Shown here: piece after piece, positions 1 through 5,844 of the stretch
How the letters are laid out: every line of letters begins with the position of its first letter
Position numbering within the stretch: the stretch's first letter is position 1
NCBI GenBank assembly: GCA_964400655.1
Contig: CAYNVN010000177.1
Coordinates: 1 to 20,451 of the forward strand
DNA: 20,451 nucleotides
Reading direction: 5' to 3'
DNA from: B16-G9 sp964400655
Lineage (GTDB): Bacteria > Bacteroidota > Bacteroidia > Bacteroidales > F082
The notes under the pieces: model-generated
The model's input: the letters and a program-made list of their open reading frames with translations, nothing else
Database searches by the model: none
What the model was told of the DNA's origin: nothing
Position numbers and translations under genes: made by a program

Positions 1-2019
1 TTCGTAATGGTTTTCTTTCAACCATGTAACTACGCTGTTAATAACATCCTGTGTTTGTTGGATAACCACAAGTTTATCTTCGTAATTTTTCTTGTAGGCA
101 GCAAGTTCTTCTTTGGTAAGTTTAATTTCGCCGCTTCCGCCGGTTCCTTTATATCCTTTAGGTTTAACCATCAGGATTCCTTCCATTTCGAGGTGAAGTG
201 CCGAACAGAACTCGGTACAGTAGTAAGGGAATGCACCCGGACGGTCGGCAACAAAGGTTAACGAAGCTGTTTTACCAGGCTCGAAACTACCGTGTTTTCC
301 GTATGTGTCGATGGTGAAACCGTGGGTTTCGTCTTCGGCAAGCTCAAGGTTGGTGAGGTGGAAGGTAACAATGTCGCCTTCGTTTACTTCAACAATCTCA
401 GGTGTGATGTGTGAACGGATCAAGGTTCCGAAAACGTGAACACGGTTGCCCTGACGTTCTACCTTTTCCATACCTGCCACCGTTTTGTAACGCGAAGTTT
501 CGCCGGTACGTGTGTTGGTTCCGGTGGGATAACGGATAATCGGCTTGATGGTGGTACGCAGTACCGACTCGGAACCATACATGTTGGCTTGTGGTAAGCT
601 CATGGTATAGATGTCCGACATTTTATCGGATGAAATATCGATAAGGTGCTGGAAGCTCGGACGAATAGGGCCTGTGCTTACAAAGTTATCGTATAAACCC
701 TCTTTGTCAACCACTGTCAGATAATTTGAATGCGGTTCGGCCGACATACCTTGCGGGGTCATCAAATAAGCAGGACGGAACGAAAGGGTGAGTTCGGCAT
801 CTTTTTTCATTTTGTCGTAATTGAAACGAACGATTTTATGATCGTTAAATACCGAAGCAAAGGCTGTGTTGTCGCGGTAATCGAAAGCTATATCGATAAC
901 ACCGCTACCCAATTTAATATCACCGTGTTTAACATCGTTTGCGGCAATAACCGGAATACCGTCATCGGTTTTTCCACTGAATTTCTTACTGTCCATGGCA
1001 TTTTTAGCCTTGGCAAAGTCAAAAACATAGGTGTCGTCACCTACTGCAATAAAATACATTCCTTTGGGAGAAACTTTTACACTTTTTGCAGCATAAGGAA
1101 TCTCAATAAATGCAACGGCATTGGCATTCAGTGCTTCATTTAGCTCCACAACACCAAAATTGTTAACGCTGGTTTTTTTTGCTCCTTCGAGTTTTTTATA
1201 ATCTACAACATAAACATAATGTTTTCCGTCCTTATCGGCAACACCGGTTACAAAACCGTTGCTGGAAAATTTACCTGCATCAAAATATCCCAGTGTATAA
1301 GGAGGGAGTTCCAGTGTAAATGATTTTTCTTTCAGCATACGTCCGATATGGCCCGACTTGGATGCTTTTTTAGGATCGTCAAAAAACCAGAAAGTAATCC
1401 CCGATTTGAACTGTGTCGGGTCGATTGATTTGTCCCATGATGAAGGGAACTGGCTTGTTTGAATGATATAGTTTGTGTTTTGCGTAACTGCTACGCCGGG
1501 GTAACAGCTGATAAACAACGGGTGACTCAATACCTGTTTGGTTTCAAAGTCGTCAAGACCCAGTAAGGCAACACGTGAGTTGGCCCCGTCTGAGAAGAAA
1601 GCATATTTTCCATTATACTTTCCGTCGGTTTCTGCAAATGCAGGAAAACGCATATCGCCATATTCGGAGATACGGTCGTCGAGCGATGCTTTTTTCAGCA
1701 TCAATGAACTTTCGTCATCAAAACCATAGCCCTGCCATGGCTCAGGCGAAAATACACCAACGTATTTGTAAATACGCATGGATGGAATTCCGTAAACGAT
1801 CATTGTTCCGGAGTTGCCCGTTCCGACAATTCCGAAATACTCGTCACGACCACCGCGCGGCATAAAAGTTTTAACAGCCGCAAGCACATCGGCATCGGTG
1901 AGGCCGCGCTCTTTCTTCACATCATTTAATGTTTGCTGTGCATTTACCGGTACACTTACCGAAGCGGTCAGCAAAAAAACGATGCTCAATACGAGAAAAC
2001 GTTTTGTAGATAACATCAT
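1..2019 (-). CDS. Nitrous-oxide reductase (NosZ) homologue, Sec-exported, CuA site intact but CuZ histidines missing; 3' end outside window
   Basis: 673 codons are visible without a stop and the gene runs off the window at base 1. Residues 1-26 form a Sec signal peptide (basic MLSTKR, hydrophobic core, VNAQQ), as in clade II NosZ; there is no Tat motif. The body is a NosZ-like beta-propeller (AETDGKYNGKYAF, QHLIDISSDKM) followed by a cupredoxin domain. The CuA ligands H566 (ETHGF), C601, C605, H609 and M612 (YYCTEFCSALHLEM) are all present. Aligned by eye to remembered NosZ sequences, the CuZ histidines are replaced: GDxHHP is GDMRFP (R124, F125), the xHG position is P174, the NPHG position is K312, GPLHT is VIDI (D376), PGHL is PAYL (Y418), and EPH is NMY (Y481). 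The most similar remembered relatives are clade II enzymes. N2O reduction is therefore doubtful; electron transfer or another copper role is possible. Two in-frame ATGs (2019 and 2016) are equivalent starts. Accessory nos genes would lie beyond base 1, if present. Confidence 0.9.
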   Translation of the reverse strand, partial: MMLSTKRFLVLSIVFLLTASVSVPVNAQQTLNDVKKERGLTDADVLAAVKTFMPRGGRDEYFGIVGTGNSGTMIVYGIPSMRIYKYVGVFSPEPWQGYGFDDESSLMLKKASLDDRISEYGDMRFPAFAETDGKYNGKYAFFSDGANSRVALLGLDDFETKQVLSHPLFISCYPGVAVTQNTNYIIQTSQFPSSWDKSIDPTQFKSGITFWFFDDPKKASKSGHIGRMLKEKSFTLELPPYTLGYFDAGKFSSNGFVTGVADKDGKHYVYVVDYKKLEGAKKTSVNNFGVVELNEALNANAVAFIEIPYAAKSVKVSPKGMYFIAVGDDTYVFDFAKAKNAMDSKKFSGKTDDGIPVIAANDVKHGDIKLGSGVIDIAFDYRDNTAFASVFNDHKIVRFNYDKMKKDAELTLSFRPAYLMTPQGMSAEPHSNYLTVVDKEGLYDNFVSTGPIRPSFQHLIDISSDKMSDIYTMSLPQANMYGSESVLRTTIKPIIRYPTGTNTRTGETSRYKTVAGMEKVERQGNRVHVFGTLIRSHITPEIVEVNEGDIVTFHLTNLELAEDETHGFTIDTYGKHGSFEPGKTASLTFVADRPGAFPYYCTEFCSALHLEMEGILMVKPKGYKGTGGSGEIKLTKEELAAYKKNYEDKLVVIQQTQDVINSVVTWLKENHYE

Positions 2020-2202
2020 AATAATTAATTTAAGTTTATAAAAGGGTTAATATTTGGTTCAAGTAAAATCATACCTTTTTATAGTATTTAATCGGGTTTA
2101 ATTAAGTAATTCAATGCCTAAATTATTTTTTTAAATAATACAACCGCCTGTTTTTGTGGTTAATAAAAAATCACTTTTAATTATACCTGATTAATTTGCT
2201 TT

Positions 2203-2232
2203 CAAAGTTAATGGAAAAAAATAAATCTCAAA
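2203..2232 (-). promoter_or_regulatory. Bacteroidota-type promoter of the NosZ homologue
   Basis: On the minus strand TTTG (2232-2229) is followed after 18 nt by TAACTTTG (2210-2203), matching the Bacteroidota primary-sigma consensus TTTG-N~19-TAnnTTTG. Transcription would start near 2197, giving a leader of about 175 nt before the ATG at 2019. The leader is very AT-rich and I see no convincing structured element in it. Confidence 0.6.
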
Positions 2233-2290
2233 GAAAAATTTAAAAAATCCCTTCAGAAAAAGAGTTGTAAATAAATTAACATTCCTGTTT

Positions 2291-2923
2291 TCAGGATGCA
2301 TTTTCTTTAATATCCTGAGTGGAAAAAAAGATTAGGGTTTGGGCAGTCCAATAGGTAAACATGATGATCCATTTGGCGTGGGGAATTTCGATGTAAAATT
2401 TATTGAAGGCAATGATGCTGTCGCTCAGTACAAAAAATATGGAACCGGTTGCGGCAAAAACAGCTATCTTGTTAAAGTTACGTTGAGCTATTGCCCGCCA
2501 ACTCATTGTTAAAATAACAATCAAATAGATTAAAACGGGAACGGCCATTTTTTGCAGACTGGAATAGAGAAACCAGTAAACCACCGTTCCGAAAACAAGA
2601 ATGGGGATGAGCGGCAGGATTTCAAACCTTCGGTCGCGTTTAAGAAAAGCCGTAATATAGGCTAAATGAGCCAGCAGGAAGGCAATAAGGCCGTATAGGA
2701 ACATGGAGGGAGATGTTTCCAGCAGAACATCGCCTATTACCGACAGCAGCAATCCGGTAAAAATATAATTGTTATAATGAGAACCGGGTTTTATGGATGC
2801 CATCAGTACGAATAGTGGTATTGGTTTGGTCACCATTCTTAAAAGGTGGTTGTTGGTATAAAGCCCGTAAAAGTAAAGAGCAGCAGCAATGATACCGGTT
2901 AACAGAAGTATTTTTTGTTTCAT
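2291..2923 (-). CDS. YhhN/TMEM86-family integral membrane protein (lysoplasmalogenase-like)
   Basis: A 210-residue protein made almost entirely of hydrophobic segments, about seven to eight predicted helices, the usual size and shape of the YhhN family. The family signatures are visible: a KPIPLFVL segment after the second helix, a GDVLL motif after the third and an SDSIIAFNKF motif near the C-terminus; the conserved acidic residues of the last two are the proposed catalytic site. Characterised animal members hydrolyse the vinyl-ether bond of lysoplasmalogens; the bacterial role is poorly defined, so the substrate is inferred only. The gene stands alone between the NosZ homologue and the E2 gene, with 271 and 298 bp of flanking spacer. 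No exact TAnnTTTG lies upstream; TACTTTAG near 2950 is one base off. A small hairpin (TCCTG/CAGGA, 2283-2296) overlaps the stop codon. Confidence 0.8.
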   Translation of the reverse strand: MKQKILLLTGIIAAALYFYGLYTNNHLLRMVTKPIPLFVLMASIKPGSHYNNYIFTGLLLSVIGDVLLETSPSMFLYGLIAFLLAHLAYITAFLKRDRRFEILPLIPILVFGTVVYWFLYSSLQKMAVPVLIYLIVILTMSWRAIAQRNFNKIAVFAATGSIFFVLSDSIIAFNKFYIEIPHAKWIIMFTYWTAQTLIFFSTQDIKENAS

Positions 2924-3104
2924 TAATACAGTATGTGTAACAGAATTGCTAAAGTACTAAAAAAACAGTTGTGAAACAGGGCAAATATTTAAATATTTTA
3001 TAGATGAAGTTGTTTAAAGTTAACTTGTTGGTTATAACAGTAAAATATTTAAGGTGACGGTTCAAAAAGTAATTGTTAGTTACATTATCAGACTAAACAT
3101 GGTT

Positions 3105-3144
3105 TGTCACACTTCGACTCCGCTCAGTGTGACACGCTTTTTTT
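3105..3144. repeat. Palindromic intergenic repeat (9-bp arms) with T-run, REP-like or terminator
   Basis: TGTCACACT (3105-3113) pairs perfectly with AGTGTGACA (3126-3134) around a 12-nt loop holding the word TTCGACTCCGCTCA, which I recall as a very common dispersed repeat in Bacteroidota genomes. A T-run (3138-3144) follows on the plus strand, although no plus-strand gene ends here. The element lies about 90 bp past the stop of the leftward E2 gene and may end or stabilise that transcript. Confidence 0.6.
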
Positions 3145-3221
3145 ACTTTTTGAACTATCTTCTATTGTAGTATATTTATATTTTCAAGCTGTAAACGTTA
3201 AACAACTTCGATCAGTTGTTG

Positions 3222-4514
3222 TTATATTTTTCTGTCGATATCCCGGTTTTCCAGTATGTTTTTTAATCTTCTTAAAAACATTCCCGCAAGGGCACCGTCC
3301 ACTATCCGGTGGTCGTAAGCCATTGAGAGGATCATAATGTGCCTGATGGCGATTACGTCGCCGTATTCCGTTTCAATGACAGCGGGCTGTTTTCGTATGG
3401 CACCCACCGCAAGGATGGCAACCTGAGGCTGGTTTATTATGGGTGTGCCCGTTAAGCTGTCGAATGAGCCGAAATTGGTTATGGTAAATGTTCCGCCGGT
3501 AATTTCATCGGGAGTGAGTTTGTTGGCCCGGGCACGGTTTGCCAAATCGTTTACCGATTTGGTTATGCCCAATAAATTTTTCTCATCAACATTTTTGATA
3601 ACCGGAACAATCAGGTTTCCGTTGGGAAGTGCCGTTGCCATGCCGATATTGATGTTTTTCCGTAAAACAATGTTGTACCCGTCAACCGATGCGTTTATTT
3701 GCGGATATTCTTTAAGGGCTTGTGCCGTTGCTTCAAAAAAGAGCGGGGTATAGGTGATTTTTTCTCCTTCTCTTTTAAAGAACTCATCTTTAATTTTATT
3801 GCGCCAGTTAACAATGTTGGTAACATCCACATCGATAAACGAGGTAACATGAGCCGAAACCTGTTTCGACATAATCATGTTGTCGGCAATAAGCCTGCGC
3901 ATCCGATCCATTTCAACAATCCGGTCGCCGGCACCGGTAATAACTTTTGGCGGCTCTGTTTTAGCTGTGTGGGTTGATGATTTGGAAACTGCGGTATTCT
4001 CAGGCTTGTTTCCTCTGCTTTCAAGATATTTTAAAACATCCTGTTTGGTAACCCTGCCCTCTTTGCCCGAGCCGGTAATGGTATCCAGTTCATTGGTTGA
4101 AATCCCTTCTTTTTTGGCAATACTTTTTACCAATGGCGAATAAAAGCGGTTGTTCCCCTCCTGAATGTCAGATGTCTCAGTCTTTTTTACAGGAGTATCT
4201 GTTTTGGTTTTATCCGGTTTGGATAAGTTCTCAATTTTATCCGCAGGTTTGGGCTTGTCCTCATCTTTGTTGTCAGCGGTTGTCATCAGGGCAATTACTT
4301 CGCCAATGGCAACAACATCCCCTTCGTTATACTTTATTTCGGAAAGAACTCCGCTAACCGATGCCGGTATTTCCGAGTCAACCTTGTCGGTGGCAATTTC
4401 TACAATTGATTCATCTTCTTCAATGGTTTCACCAACTTTTTTTAACCATCTGGTAATGGTTGCCTCTATGATACCTTCGCCCATTTTGGGCATTATTATT
4501 TCGACTTTAGCCAT
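3222..4514 (-). CDS. Dihydrolipoamide acyltransferase, E2 component of a 2-oxo-acid dehydrogenase complex
   Basis: The 430-residue protein has the complete E2 domain order. Residues 1-77 are one lipoyl domain with the lipoylation site in EIATDKVDSE (K44). A charged Lys/Pro/Thr-rich linker follows (about 80-120). Residues 121-168 are the peripheral subunit-binding domain (YSPLVKSIAKKEGI, GSGKEGRVTKQDV). Residues 200-430 are the catalytic acyltransferase domain with the active-site DHRIVDG (H402, D406). It transfers an acyl group from the E1-bound intermediate through lipoyl-lysine to CoA in the cytoplasm. The sequence does not settle whether the substrate is pyruvate, a branched-chain 2-oxo acid or 2-oxoglutarate; a single lipoyl domain and this linker fit the branched-chain or generic class. 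No E1 or E3 gene is adjacent, so partners must be encoded elsewhere. It is transcribed divergently from the editing-domain gene. Confidence 0.93.
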   Translation of the reverse strand: MAKVEIIMPKMGEGIIEATITRWLKKVGETIEEDESIVEIATDKVDSEIPASVSGVLSEIKYNEGDVVAIGEVIALMTTADNKDEDKPKPADKIENLSKPDKTKTDTPVKKTETSDIQEGNNRFYSPLVKSIAKKEGISTNELDTITGSGKEGRVTKQDVLKYLESRGNKPENTAVSKSSTHTAKTEPPKVITGAGDRIVEMDRMRRLIADNMIMSKQVSAHVTSFIDVDVTNIVNWRNKIKDEFFKREGEKITYTPLFFEATAQALKEYPQINASVDGYNIVLRKNINIGMATALPNGNLIVPVIKNVDEKNLLGITKSVNDLANRARANKLTPDEITGGTFTITNFGSFDSLTGTPIINQPQVAILAVGAIRKQPAVIETEYGDVIAIRHIMILSMAYDHRIVDGALAGMFLRRLKNILENRDIDRKI

Positions 4515-4583
4515 TTTGTATTCTTCTTTAATCTCTATTAATCAATAGTTTTGTTTTAGATAAAACAACGTGTAATTTTATTG

Positions 4584-4616
4584 CAAAGGTAGTTAAAATA
4601 GGTTTAGGTAGAACAA
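4584..4616 (-). promoter_or_regulatory. Promoter of the E2 gene
   Basis: The minus strand reads TACCTTTG at 4591-4584, an exact TAnnTTTG -7 element, preceded after 22 nt by TTG (4616-4614) as a weak -33 element. The leader to the ATG at 4514 would be about 60-65 nt. Confidence 0.55.
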
Positions 4617-4649
4617 TTCTAAATAAATAATAAATATAGCCGGATTGTT

Positions 4650-4657
4650 TACTTTTG
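4650..4657 (+). promoter_or_regulatory. Possible -7 element for the editing-domain gene
   Basis: TACTTTTG at 4650-4657 matches TAnnTTTG and lies 11 bases before the ATG at 4669, implying a nearly leaderless mRNA. I see no good -33 element, so this is tentative. Confidence 0.35.
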
Positions 4658-4668
4658 AACCAAAAAAG

Positions 4669-5079
4669 ATGAAACTGTTAATGATTTATTGCACGCGGTT
4701 TGCCTATCAGCCTCAAATAAAAACGCTGGATGAATTTCCCGACCATACGGAGGGTAAAGTTTTTGAAAATGCCCTGGTGGCTTTTATTCATGCCGAAGAG
4801 CAGGATGAGGAGGATATGAAAAAGGTGGAAACCAAAATGGTGAAGAACCTTAAATGGGCGGCCAAAAAGAATAATATTACCCATGTGGTGTTGCATTCGT
4901 TTGCTCATTTGTCGGAGACAAAAGCCACTCCGCAATTTACAAAAGCATTGTTCGACAAAGTTGAAGAGCGGATGAAAAATGCAAATTACCGCTGCGACCA
5001 AACTCCGTTCGGTTATTTTTTGGATATTGATGTTCAGGCTCCCGGCGTATCACAGGCAAGGATATTTAAGGCTTTTTAG
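4669..5079 (+). CDS. Stand-alone archaeal-type threonyl-tRNA synthetase editing domain (tRNA-Thr_ED family)
   Basis: A 136-residue protein starting at MKLLMIYC. The open frame extends upstream to a TTG at 4645, but the ATG at 4669 sits exactly where the family begins. It matches, from memory, the N-terminal domain of archaeal ThrRS, a D-aminoacyl-tRNA-deacylase-like fold that removes serine from mischarged Ser-tRNA(Thr): the segments ENALVAFIHAEE, THVVLHSFAHLSE and QTPFGYF line up throughout. Bacterial ThrRS uses an unrelated editing domain, and here no synthetase follows, so any editing would be in trans. The active-site histidine of FAHLS is kept (H80), but the catalytic lysine after PFGYY (K121 in Pyrococcus) is L118, the preceding tyrosine is F117, and the position of the recognition glutamate (E134) falls on R131 in an ungapped alignment. 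Activity is therefore uncertain. The gene is divergent from E2 and followed by a repeat island. Confidence 0.82.
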   Translation: MKLLMIYCTRFAYQPQIKTLDEFPDHTEGKVFENALVAFIHAEEQDEEDMKKVETKMVKNLKWAAKKNNITHVVLHSFAHLSETKATPQFTKALFDKVEERMKNANYRCDQTPFGYFLDIDVQAPGVSQARIFKAF

Positions 5080-5161
5080 TTGTTGAAGTGTTTAAGGTTT
5101 GGAGTGCCTAAAGTGCCTGGAGTTTGGAGTTGAGTGTTTAGCGTTCAGTGTTTTGCGTTTG

Positions 5162-5189
5162 GGCAGGCCCGCCTGCCGGACGGGCAGGC
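5162..5189. repeat. Short palindromic module (8+5+8) with overlapping hairpin arms
   Basis: CCCGCCTG (5168-5175), a 5-nt centre CCGGA, then CGGGCAGG (5181-5188). It is the short form of the 32-bp modules further on, lacking 11 nt of the centre. A preceding GGCAGGC (5162-5168) also pairs with GCCTGCC (5171-5177), so two alternative hairpins compete. Confidence 0.7.
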
Positions 5190-5300
5190 AAATCAAAAAC
5201 CATAAATCTTAAATCACAAATATCAAGCGCCAAATCACAAATAGATCCCAATATCAAAAACAAAAAATACCCAAAATAACGTCGTTCATTTATATTACCC

Positions 5301-5367
5301 CGTCATTTCGAGGGGGGAACGACCGAGACCTGCCCGAACGTACCGTTTGGTACGGGCGGGAATCCCC
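5301..5367 (+). repeat. Large dispersed repeat, copy A (CGTCATTTCGAGGG type) carrying a nested palindromic module
   Basis: It begins CGTCATTTCGAGGG, continues with AACGACCGAGACC, is interrupted by the 32-bp module at 5329-5360 and ends AATCCCC. The sequence at 5415-5504, read on the other strand, has the same order (CGTCATCCCGAGGG, GCGACGAGG, module, GGATC), so the two are imperfect inverted copies about 50 bp apart. It resembles the CGTCATTTCGA-type repeats scattered through Bacteroidota genomes (from memory). Confidence 0.65.
5329..5360 (-). repeat. 32-bp palindromic module (8+16+8), copy 1
   Basis: Arms CCTGCCCG (5329-5336) and CGGGCGGG (5353-5360) enclose a 16-nt centre. Its reverse complement differs from the module at 5425-5456 at only three of 32 positions, so the two are inverted copies. 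Confidence 0.75.
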
Positions 5368-5424
5368 TGCTATTATCGACAGAATTTCTTTTTACTGAAA
5401 AGGCAGCCTGATGCCCGGGAGATC

Positions 5425-5456
5425 CCCGCCCGTACCGGACGGTACGTTCGGGCGGG
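5425..5456 (+). repeat. 32-bp palindromic module (8+16+8), copy 2
   Basis: Arms CCCGCCCG (5425-5432) and CGGGCGGG (5449-5456) enclose a centre with its own small hairpin, TACCG/CGGTA, followed by CGTT. Confidence 0.75.
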
Positions 5457-5467
5457 CCTCGTCGCTC

Positions 5468-5483
5468 CCCGAAAGCTTTCGGG
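5468..5483. repeat. 16-bp perfect palindrome CCCGAAAGCTTTCGGG
   Basis: A perfect 16-bp palindrome inside large repeat copy B, where it splits a sequence that is continuous in copy A. It resembles CCCGATAGCTATCGGG-type palindromes that I recall as frequent in Bacteroidota intergenic DNA. Confidence 0.7.
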
Positions 5484-5542
5484 TTCGCTTCCCTCGGGAT
5501 GACGATGGGGCTTGCGGGAGGGGAAAACCAGCAACAAGCATC

Positions 5543-5574
5543 CCCGCCTGTTCTTGTCAGAACATTCGGGCAGG
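5543..5574 (+). repeat. 32-bp palindromic module (8+16+8), copy 3 with a different centre
   Basis: Arms CCCGCCTG (5543-5550) and CGGGCAGG (5567-5574). The 16-nt centre is unrelated to copies 1 and 2 in sequence (the hairpin is GTTCT/AGAAC, using the last base of the arm) but has the same plan, hairpin then CATT. The module sits between two stretches of an AACCAGCAACAAGC word repeat. Confidence 0.7.
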
Positions 5575-5619
5575 CAGCAACCAGCAACAAGCTCAACTTC
5601 TCAACCTTTCCGGACTCCT

Positions 5620-5636
5620 TCCGATAACTATCGGGA
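5620..5636. repeat. Short palindrome CCGATA-AC-TATCGG
   Basis: Six-base perfect arms around AC (5621-5634), of the same class as the palindrome at 5468-5483. It is isolated in low-complexity spacer. Confidence 0.5.
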
Positions 5637-5788
5637 CGCAAGCCTTTGTACGACCGAAAAGGTTTTCTTTGCGCCTTTGCGCCTTAGCGGTTCAAACCTC
5701 CAAACTTTGAACTTCCAAACCTTAAACCTTCAATCCATCATACAAGTAACTTCCTCCTCAATTTCATTTCGATTTATTTATCATCACA

Positions 5789-5821
5789 TTGCCGCTAATG
5801 TATTAACAATACTTACATTTG
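5789..5821 (+). promoter_or_regulatory. Promoter of the DegT-family aminotransferase gene
   Basis: TTG (5789-5791), 22 nt, then TACATTTG (5814-5821), an exact TAnnTTTG -7 element, 23 bases before the ATG at 5845. Confidence 0.6.
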
Positions 5822-5844
5822 CGTTTTCTTAAAAAACTAAAGTT

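Larger units (their letters stand above)
5415..5504 (-). repeat. Large dispersed repeat, copy B, inverted, with two nested palindromes
   Basis: Read on the minus strand it starts CGTCATCCCGAGGG at 5504, is interrupted by the 16-bp palindrome at 5468-5483, resumes GAGCGACGAGG, is interrupted again by the 32-bp module at 5425-5456, and ends GGATCTCCCGGG. Removing both inserts leaves a continuous repeat body comparable to copy A. Confidence 0.65.
5080..5844. other. Gene-free repeat island between the editing-domain gene and the aminotransferase gene
   Basis: About 765 bp without a credible gene. It holds degenerate word repeats at both ends (TTTAAGGTTTGGA at 5091-5103 and its exact reverse complement at 5714-5726), four related GC-rich palindromic modules, two larger arms in inverted orientation, two other short palindromes, and a GCGCCTTTGCGCC tract near 5671-5683. 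The last 40 bp hold the promoter of the aminotransferase gene. Open frames here are by-products of the GC-rich palindromes. Confidence 0.8.

Noticed and set aside
730..1143. Plus-strand open frame of 137 codons over the NosZ homologue
   Set aside because: It is antisense to a gene with clear family motifs and signal peptide; its translation has no recognisable domain.
1..2019. NosZ homologue as a pseudogene
   Set aside because: There is no frameshift or internal stop over 673 codons, the CuA ligands and signal peptide are intact and the promoter matches consensus; only the CuZ histidines are replaced.
2177..2194. Operator dyad TTAATTA-N4-TGATTAA (Crp/Fnr-like) near the NosZ promoter
   Set aside because: The arms have a mismatch, the region is extremely AT-rich, and it does not match a known NO- or oxygen-sensing regulator site closely enough.
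2020..2197. Riboswitch or structured leader before the NosZ homologue
   Set aside because: The leader is long, but no stable stem or conserved motif could be found by eye.
3104..3337. Plus-strand open frame starting in the palindromic repeat and running into the E2 gene
   Set aside because: It is half repeat and half antisense to the E2 catalytic domain.
5160..5640. CRISPR array
   Set aside because: The repeats differ in orientation, spacing and centre, with no regular spacers and no cas genes.
5303..5641. Minus-strand open frame of 112 codons (and overlapping plus-strand frames at 5411-5832) in the spacer
   Set aside because: The frames arise from GC-rich palindromic repeats; composition is unlike the neighbouring proteins and no start context or motif supports them.
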